From CAYRHJ01 sp964424105 (lineage in GTDB: Bacteria; Planctomycetota; Phycisphaerae; UBA1845), in assembly GCA_964424105.1 (NCBI GenBank), contig CAYRHJ010000011.1, positions 1 to 64,000 on the forward strand: a DNA stretch of 64,000 nt, written 5' to 3'. The notes under the pieces are model-generated. The model was not told the DNA's origin. It was given only the letters and a program-made list of their open reading frames with translations, and made no database searches. A program made the position numbers and the translations under genes. This document shows positions 51,414 through 59,395 of this stretch, one piece after another (the stretch's first letter is position 1; each line of letters opens with the position of its first letter).

Positions 51414-52874
51414 CTAGCCCAGCAAGGCAAGCACGTTCTGGGGCTGGGCGTTGGCGATTTGCAGCGACGAGGTCGCGGCGTTGGCCAGGATTTGCGATCG
51501 CGTCAGATTGCTCGTTTCAGCGGCGAAATCGGTATCTCGAATGGCGCTTTCCGCCGCCGACGTGTTTTCAAATGCCACGAGCATGGAGTTGATGGCACTT
51601 CCCAGCGTGTTCTTTTGGAACGCGCCGATTCGACCGCGAAGCGAGGAAACCTGACCGATCGCAGCCTTCACGATGCGCTCGGCTGCCGTGAAGTTATTGC
51701 TGGCCAGGTCGTTGGCTTGACCTTGGCCCAGGGACGAGAGGAAGCCGAGACTGCCATTGCCCAGGGACGACGCGGCGATATTCTGCAATCCGATGGTCTC
51801 CTGGCCCACCAGGCTGACTTCGGGCGCGATGTTGAATTTGGCGCCGCCTCCGGTGATTTGGAAGGTGGTGGATCCGTTGTCCGTCGTTCCAAACGTCTGG
51901 CTCAATATCAGATCGACCGACAGTCCGCCCGATCGCACCGACGCGTTCAGACCATCGACGACGGCCGCCTGCCCGTTGATGCTCATCGACCCGTCGACGC
52001 CGGTGTCGTTCGTCACGCCGCCGAGATCGAACCCCGTTTGACCATTGGTAATCACGTTGACGGTGACGAAACCCTTGTCGCCGAACGTGGTGCTGGAGAA
52101 GATCACGGAATTGATTCCGCCGGTGTTGTTGGAGAGGATCGCCGACACGCCGGTCAACTGCGTGCTGGCATTGACGGCGGAGACAATGTCGGCCTGGCTC
52201 GCACCGGAAGCGAAACTGATGGCCTCGGTGCCGAAATTGCCGGTGATTTCAAGTGTGACGGCGGCCGAGAGCGTTCCATTGGTGACGGTCGTGCCGGCGC
52301 TCTCCGCACCATATCCGCTGACGAAGGCGAATTGCGATCCGGTCGTCACTTCCACCACCACGTTTCGCGAGGTGTTGTCGGGAATCTTGGCGCTGTTCAC
52401 TTGCACGTTGGCCAAGTTCGTCGACGAGACGCTGGAGGTGGTAAACCCCAACGTGCCCGTCAACAGCTTCTTGTCGCCGAAGGCCGTCGAATTGGCGAGT
52501 CGGTTGATGGACTGCAAGATCGTATCGATCTGAAGCTGATTGGCGGTGATTTCGTCGCTGGTCAAGCCACCGGTGTTGGCCGTTCGACTCACCAGGTCTT
52601 CCAGGTCGAGAAGCAGGGAGTTGACTTCCTGGAGCGCCCCTTCCGCGACGGCCATGATGGTGTCGGCGCGACGAGCGTTGTCCGTCGCCGCGGTCAGGGC
52701 CACCTGCGACGAGCGAAGGGTCTCGGATGCGATCAATCCGGCCGGATCGTCCTTTCCGGTGTTGATGCGCAGACCGGTGCTGAGTCGTTTCAAGGAGTTG
52801 TTCAACGCGTTCAAATTGGAATCGAATACGCGTTGTGCAATCAAAGACTGGATGTTCGTATTGATCCGACTCAT
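51414..52874 (-). CDS. Flagellin (2)
   Basis: 486 residues, a paralogue of the flagellin downstream: MSRINTNIQSLIAQRVFDSN, RLSTGLRINTGKDDPAGLIA, SAIRDTDFAAETSNLTRSQI, and QIANAQPQNVLALLG at the end. The variable middle differs more than the ends. TGGAGGC lies upstream of the ATG. Two or more flagellins in one filament are common in swimming bacteria; one copy may be the major and one the minor subunit. Neither a sigma-28 nor a sigma-54 promoter motif was recognised upstream by eye. Confidence 0.95.
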   Translation of the reverse strand: MSRINTNIQSLIAQRVFDSNLNALNNSLKRLSTGLRINTGKDDPAGLIASETLRSSQVALTAATDNARRADTIMAVAEGALQEVNSLLLDLEDLVSRTANTGGLTSDEITANQLQIDTILQSINRLANSTAFGDKKLLTGTLGFTTSSVSSTNLANVQVNSAKIPDNTSRNVVVEVTTGSQFAFVSGYGAESAGTTVTNGTLSAAVTLEITGNFGTEAISFASGASQADIVSAVNASTQLTGVSAILSNNTGGINSVIFSSTTFGDKGFVTVNVITNGQTGFDLGGVTNDTGVDGSMSINGQAAVVDGLNASVRSGGLSVDLILSQTFGTTDNGSTTFQITGGGAKFNIAPEVSLVGQETIGLQNIAASSLGNGSLGFLSSLGQGQANDLASNNFTAAERIVKAAIGQVSSLRGRIGAFQKNTLGSAINSMLVAFENTSAAESAIRDTDFAAETSNLTRSQILANAATSSLQIANAQPQNVLALLG

Positions 52875-53385
52875 CGTCCTACTGCCTCCAGAGCATCGCT
52901 CCCCGATTTATGTCCGTCTCTCGCCGTTTGTCGAAGGCGGGCGCCCGGAGCGCCGCCGGTCAACGGCCACGTCAGCATCAGTCATTGCGGGCATGATCCA
53001 TGATCCGCAGGAGACACGTCCGCAGGGCGTGGTGAATCGATCTTGATCGAACCTCGATTCACCGGACTCGCCATCTTCGGACCGGATCGATCGGCCCATC
53101 CGCCACGAGTCTTACGATCAGCAAACTCCAGACATCAATGCCAAGTCCGCTGTTCGTAACAGCACACGAATCGTCACCCCGATAAACGCCCTTTAGCACT
53201 GATTTGGACCTTGTATCGTGACGTGAACAGCCGGACACGGCTTATGAGACGCGGCGAGGTGCTCGGGTGTTTGCGATCGTTGGCCATCCGCTGCCAGCCA
53301 TTTGTTTACCGGACACGGTGGGGCTGGGTCCCAATATGTTGCGGCCAAAAATTTCGCGCGGTGGCGAAAATATCCGCGTCAAGAA
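52875..53385. other. Gene-free stretch upstream of flagellin 2
   Basis: 511 bases. It should hold the promoter for flagellin 2 on the minus strand and the 3' end of the DUF2723 gene, but no sigma-28 motif (TAAA-N15-GCCGATAA) or sigma-54 motif was found. I saw no copy of the dispersed repeat families. Confidence 0.45.
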
Positions 53386-54984
53386 TCAAGGTGAGCGGTG
53401 ATGGTGCAGCCTCCAAAGATTTCGATAGGGCAGCCAATATGCGTCCGCTGAATCGGCGGGCGGACGTTCGCAAAATACCGGTCGGTCCGCGTAGCGTTGG
53501 GTGAGTCGTTGCCAATGTTTGGGCATGGCGATAATGACACGAACGTCGGAGCGATCGTCGGTCACGCTCTGCGCGTAAATGAGCGGCGCAGCATGATCCC
53601 ACATGGTGCAGATGACAGCATTTTGTGGAAGCGTGGGCATGTCCAATGCCAGTAGAAAAGCGGATGCGTCATGGTTGTGGGCGCGGCGTTGAGGCGCATC
53701 GTACCACGTTGCGACCATGACGATGATGTATACCGCGGCGGCAAGCCAACCCCGTCGCGAAGCTGCCTCGCATGGAAAAACGTGAACAAGTCCGATCCCT
53801 GCCAGTGTCAGGATCGCATACCACACGGGCAGGATATCCGCGGCTTGTCCTCCGATGCGATACGTACAAAGAAATATCGCTCCTCCGATCCCCACGCCGA
53901 CGAGTGCGGTGCATCCGGCGGGATATCTTCGCCAAGCCGTCACTGCTCCCAGAACGAGGAAAAACAGGCCTATAAGGTTTTGGAATCCCGTGAAAGGGAC
54001 TTGCATCTTCAGCCAACGCCATCGCCCGTACAGACCGCCCCAGGAGTCCACAAGGTTGGAATGAAATTGACGGCCGGTCAGGAGCCAAACGGCGCGCTGC
54101 CATTTTGCGGACGCACCGCTATCCACCGGCGGAAGCGTTTCGAACTCCGCTCGATACTGTTTTATGTAATTCTGCGGCGTCTCCGGACGATCTCGCAGCC
54201 AAACATACGATAGGGCTTGTCCGGCGGGGACGAACAATAGAACAGCCACCGCCGCCCACCGCCATCGTGTTCGACTGGCGCATGGTGATTGGACGACGCC
54301 TTGTGATTGGCGGGATCTTTGTGATTGGACGACGCCCTGTGATTTGCGGGCTTGTCGCGCTCGCCGCCCACGAGCGATCCCGATCGACAGAAGCAAGAAT
54401 GGGAAAATGAACGCCGACGGCGGACGATTAGCCAGCAGAATGCCGAAAAGCAGTGCAGCAGCCAACAGAGCTTGACGGTCCGCGGTCCGGTCAAATCGCA
54501 GAACCAGAACAACGGTGACAGCTATCAACGCCAGCGAAGGCATGTACACTTCGGGTGCGATCAAGCTCGACCAGAAGGCAGGGTGAGCCGTCAACAACAG
54601 CGAAATGGCTGATGCCGCGTACGGATGTACGCCGAAGTGCATTTGCGTCAACGCGCAGGCCCACAAGACGACCAGGCCACATCCCAGACATGCCAGCGAG
54701 ACTGCGTAGGCCGGCTCGATACCCGGTATGTACGTGAACAAGTGCAGAATCGACGCGTAACCGGGATAGCCGGGCGGGTGTGCGATTCCCAAAGTCGCCG
54801 CCGCCAATTGAAGATCACCCGAATCGCCGTAACAGACCCCCGGCGCCAGACGCGGCAGCACCAGGATAGTCACCAAACCAACGGCGACAGCGATCGAAAA
54901 CGCTGACGGTATTGTCCTACCCAGCCTGGAACTCTCCCCTGGCGACTCGACGATCGTCCGTGTTTCCTCATGAACGGGTGTCAT
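53386..54984 (-). CDS. DUF2723 membrane protein
   Basis: 532 residues with about ten hydrophobic segments. The DUF2723 signature lies near residue 55: CYGDSGDLQLAAATLGIAHP followed by PGYPGY, an extracytoplasmic loop like that of GT-C type glycosyltransferases (O-mannosyl transferase relatives). It may act on a lipid-linked sugar at the cell surface, though activity is not shown. Between spans lies an odd hydrophilic stretch with a repeated QSQGVVQS unit, coded by tandem DNA repeats (54284-54352). The start codon lies inside the 3' end of the HepT remnant (17-base overlap), so the true start may be further in. Confidence 0.8.
   Translation of the reverse strand: MTPVHEETRTIVESPGESSRLGRTIPSAFSIAVAVGLVTILVLPRLAPGVCYGDSGDLQLAAATLGIAHPPGYPGYASILHLFTYIPGIEPAYAVSLACLGCGLVVLWACALTQMHFGVHPYAASAISLLLTAHPAFWSSLIAPEVYMPSLALIAVTVVLVLRFDRTADRQALLAAALLFGILLANRPPSAFIFPFLLLSIGIARGRRARQARKSQGVVQSQRSRQSQGVVQSPCASRTRWRWAAVAVLLFVPAGQALSYVWLRDRPETPQNYIKQYRAEFETLPPVDSGASAKWQRAVWLLTGRQFHSNLVDSWGGLYGRWRWLKMQVPFTGFQNLIGLFFLVLGAVTAWRRYPAGCTALVGVGIGGAIFLCTYRIGGQAADILPVWYAILTLAGIGLVHVFPCEAASRRGWLAAAVYIIVMVATWYDAPQRRAHNHDASAFLLALDMPTLPQNAVICTMWDHAAPLIYAQSVTDDRSDVRVIIAMPKHWQRLTQRYADRPVFCERPPADSADAYWLPYRNLWRLHHHRSP
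54284..54352 (-). repeat. Tandem repeat inside the DUF2723 gene
   Basis: Two units beginning GTGATTGGACGACGCC (54285 and 54320) of about 33-35 bases each, coding for KSQGVVQSQRSRQSQGVVQS on the minus strand, in a cytoplasmic or periplasmic loop. Confidence 0.75.
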
Positions 54985-55311
54985 TGAGCAGTCGTTCGAT
55001 CTGGCGGACCAAGACGGGCAACTCCTCGGTCACGGTGCCCCACACCAGGTCGAGGTTCACATCGAAATATCCGTGAATCAGCCGATCGCGCGTTCCCGTC
55101 ATCTTACGCCAGGGAAGCTCCCGATTCGCGTCGCGAAGCTCCTGGGACATTCCCTTGGCAGCCTCTCCGACGATCTCCAGCAGGCGGACGAGGGCGAGCG
55201 AAGCATCACATCTCGGTCGAGGTCGGGGCGTTCACGTCATTTGACAAACGCCATCGCCCGATTGGCCGCGTCGAGCAAATGCCGCAGGCGCGTTCGGTCA
55301 TCCACGCTCAT
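54968..55311 (-). pseudogene. HepT toxin gene with nonsense and frameshift
   Basis: On the minus strand an ATG at 55311 opens MSVDDRTRLRHLLDAANRAM then AFVK, and a TGA at 55239-55237 replaces an expected glycine codon. The same frame then continues RERPDLDRDVMLR, and a one-base loss (or two-base gain) near 55195-55200 shifts it into ALVRLLEIVGEAAKGMSQEL and the intact C-terminus with RDRLIHGYFDVNLD (the R-X4-H-x-Y active motif). These are the conserved pieces of HepT, the HEPN RNase toxin of MNT/HepT modules. Two defects make a working toxin unlikely. The HEPN tail is still open from 55150. The ATG overlaps the MNT stop by 14 bases. Confidence 0.85.
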
Positions 55312-55627
55312 AAATGACTTCCGCCTCCGACAACACTCGCTCGCGAAAGTAACGACTCAGGTCCTGAGGCGTGCGTAAATCGACCTTCCGGCCAAAGATC
55401 CCGGAGAGGGCTTCCTGCATATCGTGCAAAGCAAAGAACCCTGGTGTCCGGCCCGGCTCGAATTCCACGAGCACGTCGATATCACTCTCCGGACGAAAAT
55501 CAGCGCGTAGAACAGACCCAAACAGCATCATACGCCGGACGCCGGCCCGACGGCAAAACTGGCGGAGATCGATTGCAGTGGGTTGCTGGATGTACGCCCT
55601 CATGGTGTAGTTCACACACTGAACCAT
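55298..55627 (-). CDS. mntA: MNT nucleotidyltransferase antitoxin
   Basis: 109 residues (or 101 from the ATG at 55603). The minimal nucleotidyltransferase motif GSVLRADFRPESDIDVLVEF gives the GS-X10-DxD pattern, with a later strand RKVDLRTPQDLSR. MntA-type antitoxins neutralise HepT by adding AMP to its HEPN active site. The gene is intact and followed directly by the broken hepT, so the antitoxin outlives its partner. Its first codons overlap a truncated HicA frame, which suggests two toxin-antitoxin modules were joined by deletion. Confidence 0.88.
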   Translation of the reverse strand: MVQCVNYTMRAYIQQPTAIDLRQFCRRAGVRRMMLFGSVLRADFRPESDIDVLVEFEPGRTPGFFALHDMQEALSGIFGRKVDLRTPQDLSRYFRERVLSEAEVIYERG

Positions 55628-55731
55628 CGCGTGCTACCGTCGGTCATTGGGACAGGCCGCTCTATGGCAAAACCGAACGTCTTGAGCTTGCGTGCGACCT
55701 CGCGGTATTTGAACCCGCTCAGTCTGCCCAT
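55612..55731 (-). pseudogene. HicA toxin remnant
   Basis: A 39-residue frame beginning MGRLSGFKYREVARKLKTFG, starting on the A of the HicB stop (TGATG). The first part matches the HicA opening (MxRLPGF-like then R-x-V-I-x-x-L-K-x-x-G-F). HicA normally has Gly-Ser-His with the catalytic histidine about 30-35 residues in, then WFNP; here the sequence reads DGSTRWFSV and stops. The histidine is gone, and about 20-40 residues are lost. Its stop codon lies inside the MNT gene's 5' end. Short of the usual 60-80 residues, it is probably dead. Confidence 0.75.
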
Positions 55732-55979
55732 CAGCGAATCCCAACCGGAACGACAGCGTCAATGCTCCCGGTCGTGATAATGCTTCGCAATGCCTCGGGC
55801 ACGGGGTCGCCATGTTCTATGCACGATTCGACAATCTTGCGGGTCAGACCCTGAGCGATTTCCACAGCCTCGCTCACACTACGACCTTCCGCAACCAGAC
55901 CCGGCACATCCGGGCTGGTGGCAACGTAGCCGCCCTTATCAAGCGGCTCGATCTTTAGCTGGATCATTGCTTCGCCCAT
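55731..55979 (-). CDS. hicB: HicB-family antitoxin
   Basis: 82 residues, or 78 from MIQLKIEPLDKGGYVATSPD, the usual HicB opening. SPDVPGLVAEGRSVSEAVEI is the family hallmark of the RNase-H-like HicB fold. There is no obvious C-terminal DNA-binding domain (the protein ends IDAVVPVGIR). In a HicBA module it would bind HicA; the HicA frame after it is truncated, so this antitoxin has probably lost its partner. Confidence 0.88.
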   Translation of the reverse strand: MGEAMIQLKIEPLDKGGYVATSPDVPGLVAEGRSVSEAVEIAQGLTRKIVESCIEHGDPVPEALRSIITTGSIDAVVPVGIR

Positions 55980-56030
55980 ACTTTGTCATTGTCCTCCCAT
56001 TTGTAGCGAGTAACTCCGATCGGAGACTTG

Positions 56031-56453
56031 TCACTTTGATTCAGTGAAGCCGCACCAAAGCCCGTACGTCGCGAACACTCCGAAAACAAGCGGCGCCGAC
56101 GAGTGAAACCATGCGAGGAATCCAAATTCTCCAACGCGGCTACGTGCCGACCGTAGAAACGGCGGAGCCACTGCGCCGACGTTGTTGTGGATATGCCTTG
56201 CTCCCTTATAGTACACGTCAACCGCAAAAACAAATAGGCTACCCGCGAATCCCAAGAGCAGAAGAGCGAAGTTCATCCACCGCTGATGGGAATTCTCAGC
56301 GAGTACGCCAAAAAGCCAACCGATTGCCGTCAAAGCCAGAGCTCACCCCCAATGCTCCCTCTGGACTAATACCTTGCGGATGTAAGGAGGTTTGTCCCAG
56401 CCCATATTGCCACCTTCGATTGGCGCGTTTGCGGGCGTCGTTTCGTTGCTCAT
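56031..56453 (-). pseudogene. Membrane protein gene with an internal stop
   Basis: An ATG at 56453 after GGGGGGAGCGCC opens MSNETTPANAPIEGGNMGWD and KPPYIRKVLVQREHWG, then meets TGA at 56345-56343. The same frame continues ALALTAIGWLFGVLAENSHQ, RWMNFALLLLGFAGSLFVFA, VDVYYKGARHIHNNVGAVAP with two to three hydrophobic segments and ends at 56031. The strong ribosome site and steady frame on both sides suggest one 140-residue gene broken by a single stop (perhaps a Trp or Gly codon mutation). A downstream TTG may restart. I recognise no family; a sequencing error is also possible. Confidence 0.6.
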
Positions 56454-56507
56454 GGCGCTCCCCCCGGGTGGTGGACTGGGCGGCAATCCTACGAGATCTT
56501 CGGTCGT

Positions 56508-56894
56508 TCAGCTTATCTCAACATATCCATCACGAAAGTCGATGCTCAACGCGGTTTCCCGAAAGAAATCGAGACCCAGCAGGCCGTCAACGGTCGTGCT
56601 GGGCGGTAGCGTGTGGCACAAGATAGGGAACCGCTCCCGTTGGCAACCCAAGGCGTCGATACGGTCGATCGGAATTCGGGCAGCGAACTCCACGCCGCTT
56701 GCGGTGGTAATGCGCACTCGCTCCCGTGCAGCGGCCGGGTCGCAGCCCGTGGCTTGGAGAAGATCGGCGCTGAGGATGGTCGTCGTTGCCCCGGTATCCA
56801 GTGCGAGACGGGCCCGCGTGACGCCAGTGGGGCCGTGAATGCGCCCAGCGACAATGACCAGACCGTCCCCTGGGTTGAAGCTGTAGCGGGTCAA
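56508..56894 (-). CDS. Retropepsin-like aspartic protease
   Basis: 128 residues. LALDTGATTTILS (about 30-42) is the D-T/S-G active-site motif of the retroviral-type aspartyl protease fold, and VDGLLGLDFFRETALSIDFR near the C-terminus matches the second conserved block (LLGxDFL). Such proteins are about the size of one monomer and work as dimers. No membrane segment is predicted, so it should be cytoplasmic. It overlaps the upstream small gene by ATGA, so the two are translationally coupled. Substrate unknown. Confidence 0.85.
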   Translation of the reverse strand: MTRYSFNPGDGLVIVAGRIHGPTGVTRARLALDTGATTTILSADLLQATGCDPAAARERVRITTASGVEFAARIPIDRIDALGCQRERFPILCHTLPPSTTVDGLLGLDFFRETALSIDFRDGYVEIS

Positions 56895-57124
56895 AGGATT
56901 ACGGCCGTCCCTTCGGGTATACCACCCGTGAACTCAAACGCGGAGTTCGGCAGGCGCAACTCGACGGCTTTTCGATAGACCTCGTCGCGGTCTTTGCTGT
57001 GACATACCACTCTTCCGCGTACGACCCGGAGCTGGTCGTCCAGCTCAGGGTCGGCGATCAGAATCCACTCCGAAGGAAACCGCTCGTGAATCTCCGCCAA
57101 CGTCAGGATTTCATCCATGGCCAC
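56891..57124 (-). CDS. Small protein coupled to the retropepsin-like protease
   Basis: 77 residues, or 75 from the second ATG (57118). The sequence (ILTLAEIHERFPSEWILIAD, DRDEVYRKAVELRLPNSAFE) is acidic and probably a small alpha-beta fold resembling DUF5678-type proteins. It overlaps the protease start by 4 bases (ATGA). Pairs of such a small protein and a retropepsin-like protease recur in several bacteria (recollection, not tested), and a substrate or partner role is possible. Confidence 0.7.
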   Translation of the reverse strand: MAMDEILTLAEIHERFPSEWILIADPELDDQLRVVRGRVVCHSKDRDEVYRKAVELRLPNSAFEFTGGIPEGTAVIL

Positions 57125-57152
57125 AACTCCTGTCCATCGACCGGACGATTCA

Positions 57153-59066
57153 TTATACCCGCTGATACACGTCCCCGCCCGTTTCCGTGAATTCCACCGC
57201 CTTTTCTTTCATGCCCGCTTCGATGGCCTCGGCTTCCTTCAGCCCATGCTCTTGCGCATATCGACGCACGTCCTCGGTGATCTTCATGGAACAGAAGTTG
57301 GGGCCGCACATGGAACAAAAATGGGCGACCTTGGCGGAATCCTGCGGCAGTGTCTGATCGTGATATTCGCGGGCGGTGTCGGGGTCCAGCGAAAGATTGA
57401 ATTGATCTTCCCAGCGAAACTCAAATCGCGCCTTGGAAAGAACGTCGTCGCGAATCTGCGCACCCGGATGACCCTTGGCCAAATCGGCTGCATGGGCGGC
57501 GATTTTGTAGGCTATGACCCCCTGCTTGACGTCCTCCCGATCGGGCAGGCCCAGGTGCTCCTTGGGCGTGACATAACATAGCATCGCCGTGCCGTACCAG
57601 CCGATCATGGCCGCCCCGATGGCACTGGTCAGGTGGTCGTAACCCGGTGCAATATCAGTCGTTAACGGGCCAAGCGTGTAGAACGGTGCTTCGCCGCAGA
57701 CATCGAGTTGCCGGGTCACGTTTTCATGAATCATGTGCATGGGAATGTGACCCGGACCCTCGATCATGGTTTGAATGTCATGTTTCCAGGCGATCTGCGT
57801 CAATTCACCGAGCGTGTCGAGTTCGGCGAACTGCGCCGCGTCATTCGCATCGGCGATCGAACCGGGGCGAAGCCCGTCTCCCAGCGAAAATGATACGTCG
57901 TAGGCCTTCATGATCTCGCAGATGTCTTCGAAATGGGTGTAAAGGAAATTCTCCTGATGGTGGGCCAGACACCATTTAGCCAAAATGGACCCACCGCGCG
58001 AAACGATTCCGGTCACACGATGGGCCGTCATGGGAATGTATCGCAGGCGAACGCCGGCGTGGATCGTGAAATAGTCGACGCCTTGTTCAGCCTGTTCGAT
58101 CAGCGTGTCGCGGAAAAGGTCCCAGGTCAGTTCCTCGGCCTTGCCGTGCACTTTTTCCAGGGCTTGATATATCGGAACCGTGCCGATGGGCACGGGCGAG
58201 TTTCGCAAAATCCACTCCCGCGTCGCGTGGATGTTCTTGCCGGTCGACAAGTCCATGACCGTGTCCGCACCCCAACGGATCGCCCACACCATTTTCTCCA
58301 CTTCCTCCTCAATGGATGACGTGACGGCTGAGTTGCCGATGTTGGCGTTGATTTTCACCAGAAAGTTGCGCCCGATGATCATCGGCTCGGATTCGGGGTG
58401 ATTGATGTTCGCCGGGATAATGGCTCGGCCGCGGGCGACTTCGTCACGGACAAATTCCGGCGTGATTCGATCGGGGATAGCCGCTCCGAACGATTGACCG
58501 CGATGCTGCCGGTGGGCCAATGATTCGTACCCTTGACGACATTGATTTTCGCGAACGGCGATGAATTCCATCTCCGGCGTGATGATGCCTTGCCGGGCGT
58601 AGTGCATCTGGGTGACGTTGCATCCGGGTTTGGCTCGCATGGCCCGACGAACGTTGCCGGGGAACACTTCCACGCCGGCCAACCGGTCCCCATTCGCAAA
58701 ACCGTTGTCGCGCGGCGTGACGCTGCGGCCTTGGAATTCTTCGACGTCCCGCCGTGATTGAATCCAGGGCAGTCGAATGGGCATCAAACCGCGTCTTAAA
58801 TCAACTTGCACATCGGGATCCGTATAGGGGCCCGACGTGTCATAAACGGTCAACGGCGGATTCGCCTCCAACCGCGGTGTGCCGTCTGAATGCCTGCCCG
58901 CCGGCGTGGCCGAAAGCGAAATCTCCCGCATGGGAACGCGAATCTCATGGAAACGTATTCCCGGGACATAGGTCTTTCGCGAGGCTGAAGTCGGTCGTGC
59001 AGCCGACTCGATACCGTGTGTCGCCGCTGGGGGATTCTGGTTCATGGTCGTGCCGCGCTGATTCAT
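57153..59066 (-). CDS. thiC: Phosphomethylpyrimidine synthase
   Basis: 637 residues. ThiC rearranges 5-aminoimidazole ribotide to hydroxymethylpyrimidine phosphate for thiamine, a radical SAM reaction. The catalytic iron-sulfur ligands are the CSMCGPNFC cluster at 584-592. Other signatures are present: GCNVTQMHYARQGIITPEME, YFTIHAGVRLRYIPM, IEGPGHIPMHMIHENV and DLSTGKNIH. The N-terminal about 40 residues vary. SD GGAAGGAGC lies before the ATG. No TPP riboswitch (no CTGAGA box on the minus strand) was seen upstream, so regulation may differ. Another start at 59045 is possible. Confidence 0.97.
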   Translation of the reverse strand: MNQRGTTMNQNPPAATHGIESAARPTSASRKTYVPGIRFHEIRVPMREISLSATPAGRHSDGTPRLEANPPLTVYDTSGPYTDPDVQVDLRRGLMPIRLPWIQSRRDVEEFQGRSVTPRDNGFANGDRLAGVEVFPGNVRRAMRAKPGCNVTQMHYARQGIITPEMEFIAVRENQCRQGYESLAHRQHRGQSFGAAIPDRITPEFVRDEVARGRAIIPANINHPESEPMIIGRNFLVKINANIGNSAVTSSIEEEVEKMVWAIRWGADTVMDLSTGKNIHATREWILRNSPVPIGTVPIYQALEKVHGKAEELTWDLFRDTLIEQAEQGVDYFTIHAGVRLRYIPMTAHRVTGIVSRGGSILAKWCLAHHQENFLYTHFEDICEIMKAYDVSFSLGDGLRPGSIADANDAAQFAELDTLGELTQIAWKHDIQTMIEGPGHIPMHMIHENVTRQLDVCGEAPFYTLGPLTTDIAPGYDHLTSAIGAAMIGWYGTAMLCYVTPKEHLGLPDREDVKQGVIAYKIAAHAADLAKGHPGAQIRDDVLSKARFEFRWEDQFNLSLDPDTAREYHDQTLPQDSAKVAHFCSMCGPNFCSMKITEDVRRYAQEHGLKEAEAIEAGMKEKAVEFTETGGDVYQRV

Positions 59067-59395
59067 CGTGATCTGCTCCTTCCACGGTTATCCAGTCATC
59101 CATACACGGGGCGGGGATTCTATTGGATCGTTCACCATTGACATGATATGCGCAGTCCGTCCCGCGTCCATGCCGCGTCGAGGAACCCCAGGGTCCTTCA
59201 ATCCTATCGAAAACTTGTTCCACGGCGTTGCCGTTTGCCGATGTCGCCACGGCGGGCGCGTTCCGTCAACGCCTCGCGTTCGGACAACGCCTCGCGTTCG
59301 GTCAACGCAGCCCATCCCGTCAACGCCGCCCATCCCGTCATTCCGGCGAAGGCCGGAATCCAGTCCGTAGGGCGACTTTCACCCGCCGTTTCACG
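59067..59395. repeat. Gene-free stretch with tandem and palindromic repeats
   Basis: 329 bases. CAACGCCTCGCGTTCGG is repeated in tandem at 59265-59301, followed by CCGTCAACGCNGCCCATCC units to 59335, then an ATTCCGGCGAAGGCCGGAAT palindrome (59336-59363) and GTAGGGCGACTTTCACCCGC (59367-59386), a word shared with 39117. The thiC leader lies at its left end. Confidence 0.7.

Noticed and set aside
55964..56233. An 89-residue frame ending SPIGVTRYKWEDNDKVWAKQ just before hicB
   Set aside because: The first two thirds are not protein-like and lie inside the antisense of the membrane pseudogene; it shares no HicA motif. The overlap with the HicB start looks accidental.
56031..56453. A selenoprotein reading of TGA at 56345
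   Set aside because: No SECIS-like stem or Sec-type active site is apparent, and the family is unknown; nonsense mutation or error is simpler.
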